A DNA stretch of 14,812 bases from positions 1 through 14,812 of the forward strand of contig JAHHSZ010000044.1 in NCBI GenBank assembly GCA_020024915.1, read 5' to 3'. Source of the DNA: Fusobacterium sp. (lineage in GTDB: Bacteria > Fusobacteriota > Fusobacteriia > Fusobacteriales > Fusobacteriaceae). The translations under genes were made by a program, and so were the position numbers. Positions 14,387-14,812 of this stretch are shown here, piece after piece. Below the pieces are notes generated by a model that worked only from the letters and a program-made list of their open reading frames with translations, searched no databases and was not told the origin of the DNA. The first letter of the stretch is position 1. Each line of letters begins with the position of its first letter.

Positions 14387-14812
14387 CTATATTCCATCAT
14401 CTTCTATTAGATTCTCTTCAACTTTTACAGTTTGAAATTGAACAACTCCCATTTTGTATGAATAGTGCATTAAGAAAAATCTTAAGAATATGTGTACTAT
14501 ATTGAATATTAACAAGAAAATAATTGGTCCTGCGATATTTCCTTGTATTCCTAATGAAACTCCAACAGAAGCTGCAATAGGAAGTAATGTAAACCAGAAT
14601 AGAGCGTCTCCTATTCCTCCAAGTGGTCCCATAAGAGCTATTTTTATCCCCCTTATTGAATCTCTGCTCTCTTTGTTTTCCTCCATTGCTAGAACTAATC
14701 CTTGTACAAATGTTACTAAGAATGGGTGAACGTTAAAGAATTCTAGATGTAATCTCATTGAATTACTTAAATCCTCTTTATTTTTATGGATTTTCTTTAA
14801 TCCTGGAAGTAA
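14387..14812 (-). CDS. Mannose-family PTS IID component, partial and apparently short at the C-terminus
   Basis: The reading frame is open to the right edge, so the 5' part of the gene is outside. 141 residues are visible; an internal ATG at 14758 is not taken as the start because the 18 codons upstream (LLPGLKKIHKNKEDLSNS) match the family. Seen: HLEFFNVHPFL, GIKIALMGPLGGIGDALFWFTLLPIAASVG, and the TM stretch GPIIFLLIFNIVHIFLRFF, then HYSYKMGV and a polar tail ending EDDGI. Known: IID (ManZ-type) forms the membrane channel with IIC for uptake of mannose, glucose or amino sugars. Odd: in ManZ-type proteins roughly 90-110 more residues, including further hydrophobic segments, normally follow GYxxG; here a TAG stop comes about 20 residues later, and no continuation is visible in another frame. 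Confidence 0.82.
   Translation of the reverse strand, partial: LLPGLKKIHKNKEDLSNSMRLHLEFFNVHPFLVTFVQGLVLAMEENKESRDSIRGIKIALMGPLGGIGDALFWFTLLPIAASVGVSLGIQGNIAGPIIFLLIFNIVHIFLRFFLMHYSYKMGVVQFQTVKVEENLIEDDGI

Overview
The window looks like the chromosome of a member of the Fusobacteriaceae (Fusobacterium or a close relative). It is very AT-rich and has strong AGGAGG-type ribosome binding sites. It encodes Gram-negative envelope systems (RND efflux, TonB/ExbB/ExbD) and a patatin-POTRA-barrel phospholipase resembling the Fusobacterium autotransporter FplA. The assignment rests on gene content and composition, not on a database search.

Layout. (1) Positions 1-2560, minus strand: the start of a type I-B (Tneap-like) CRISPR-Cas operon, in the order cas6, cas8 (Cst1-like with two CxxC motifs), cas7 (Cst2/DevR-like, cut by the window edge). 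A near-consensus promoter lies directly upstream of cas6. No CRISPR repeats are in the window. (2) Positions 2592-8990, minus strand: a tripartite efflux operon (lipoprotein outer-membrane factor, lipoprotein periplasmic adaptor, RND pump), preceded by a TetR-family regulator on the same strand. A candidate terminator follows the pump. (3) Positions 9099-11393, plus strand: an FplA-like type Vd phospholipase, divergent from tetR. (4) Positions 11433-13333, plus strand: exbB-exbD-tonB, with a promoter, an unexplained hairpin in the leader and a clear terminator. (5) Positions 13365-14290, plus strand: a ROK-family sugar kinase that looks like a fructokinase. (6) Positions 14387-14812, minus strand: the end of a mannose-family PTS IID gene, convergent with the kinase. 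It appears to lack the usual C-terminal part. A long-loop stem structure lies between the two.

How the parts relate. The most interesting observation is that the same 16-bp inverted repeat (perfect upstream of the efflux operon, 13/16 identical upstream of tetR) sits in both intergenic regions flanking tetR. The second copy lies between tetR and the divergent phospholipase gene and abuts the phospholipase promoter. This suggests one TetR regulator controls itself, the pump and possibly the phospholipase, linking release of fatty acids or lysophospholipids to an export system. The ExbBD-TonB module energises outer-membrane uptake, but no TonB-dependent receptor is in the window. The rest is recognisable accessory and housekeeping content. 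I see no convincing new multi-gene system.
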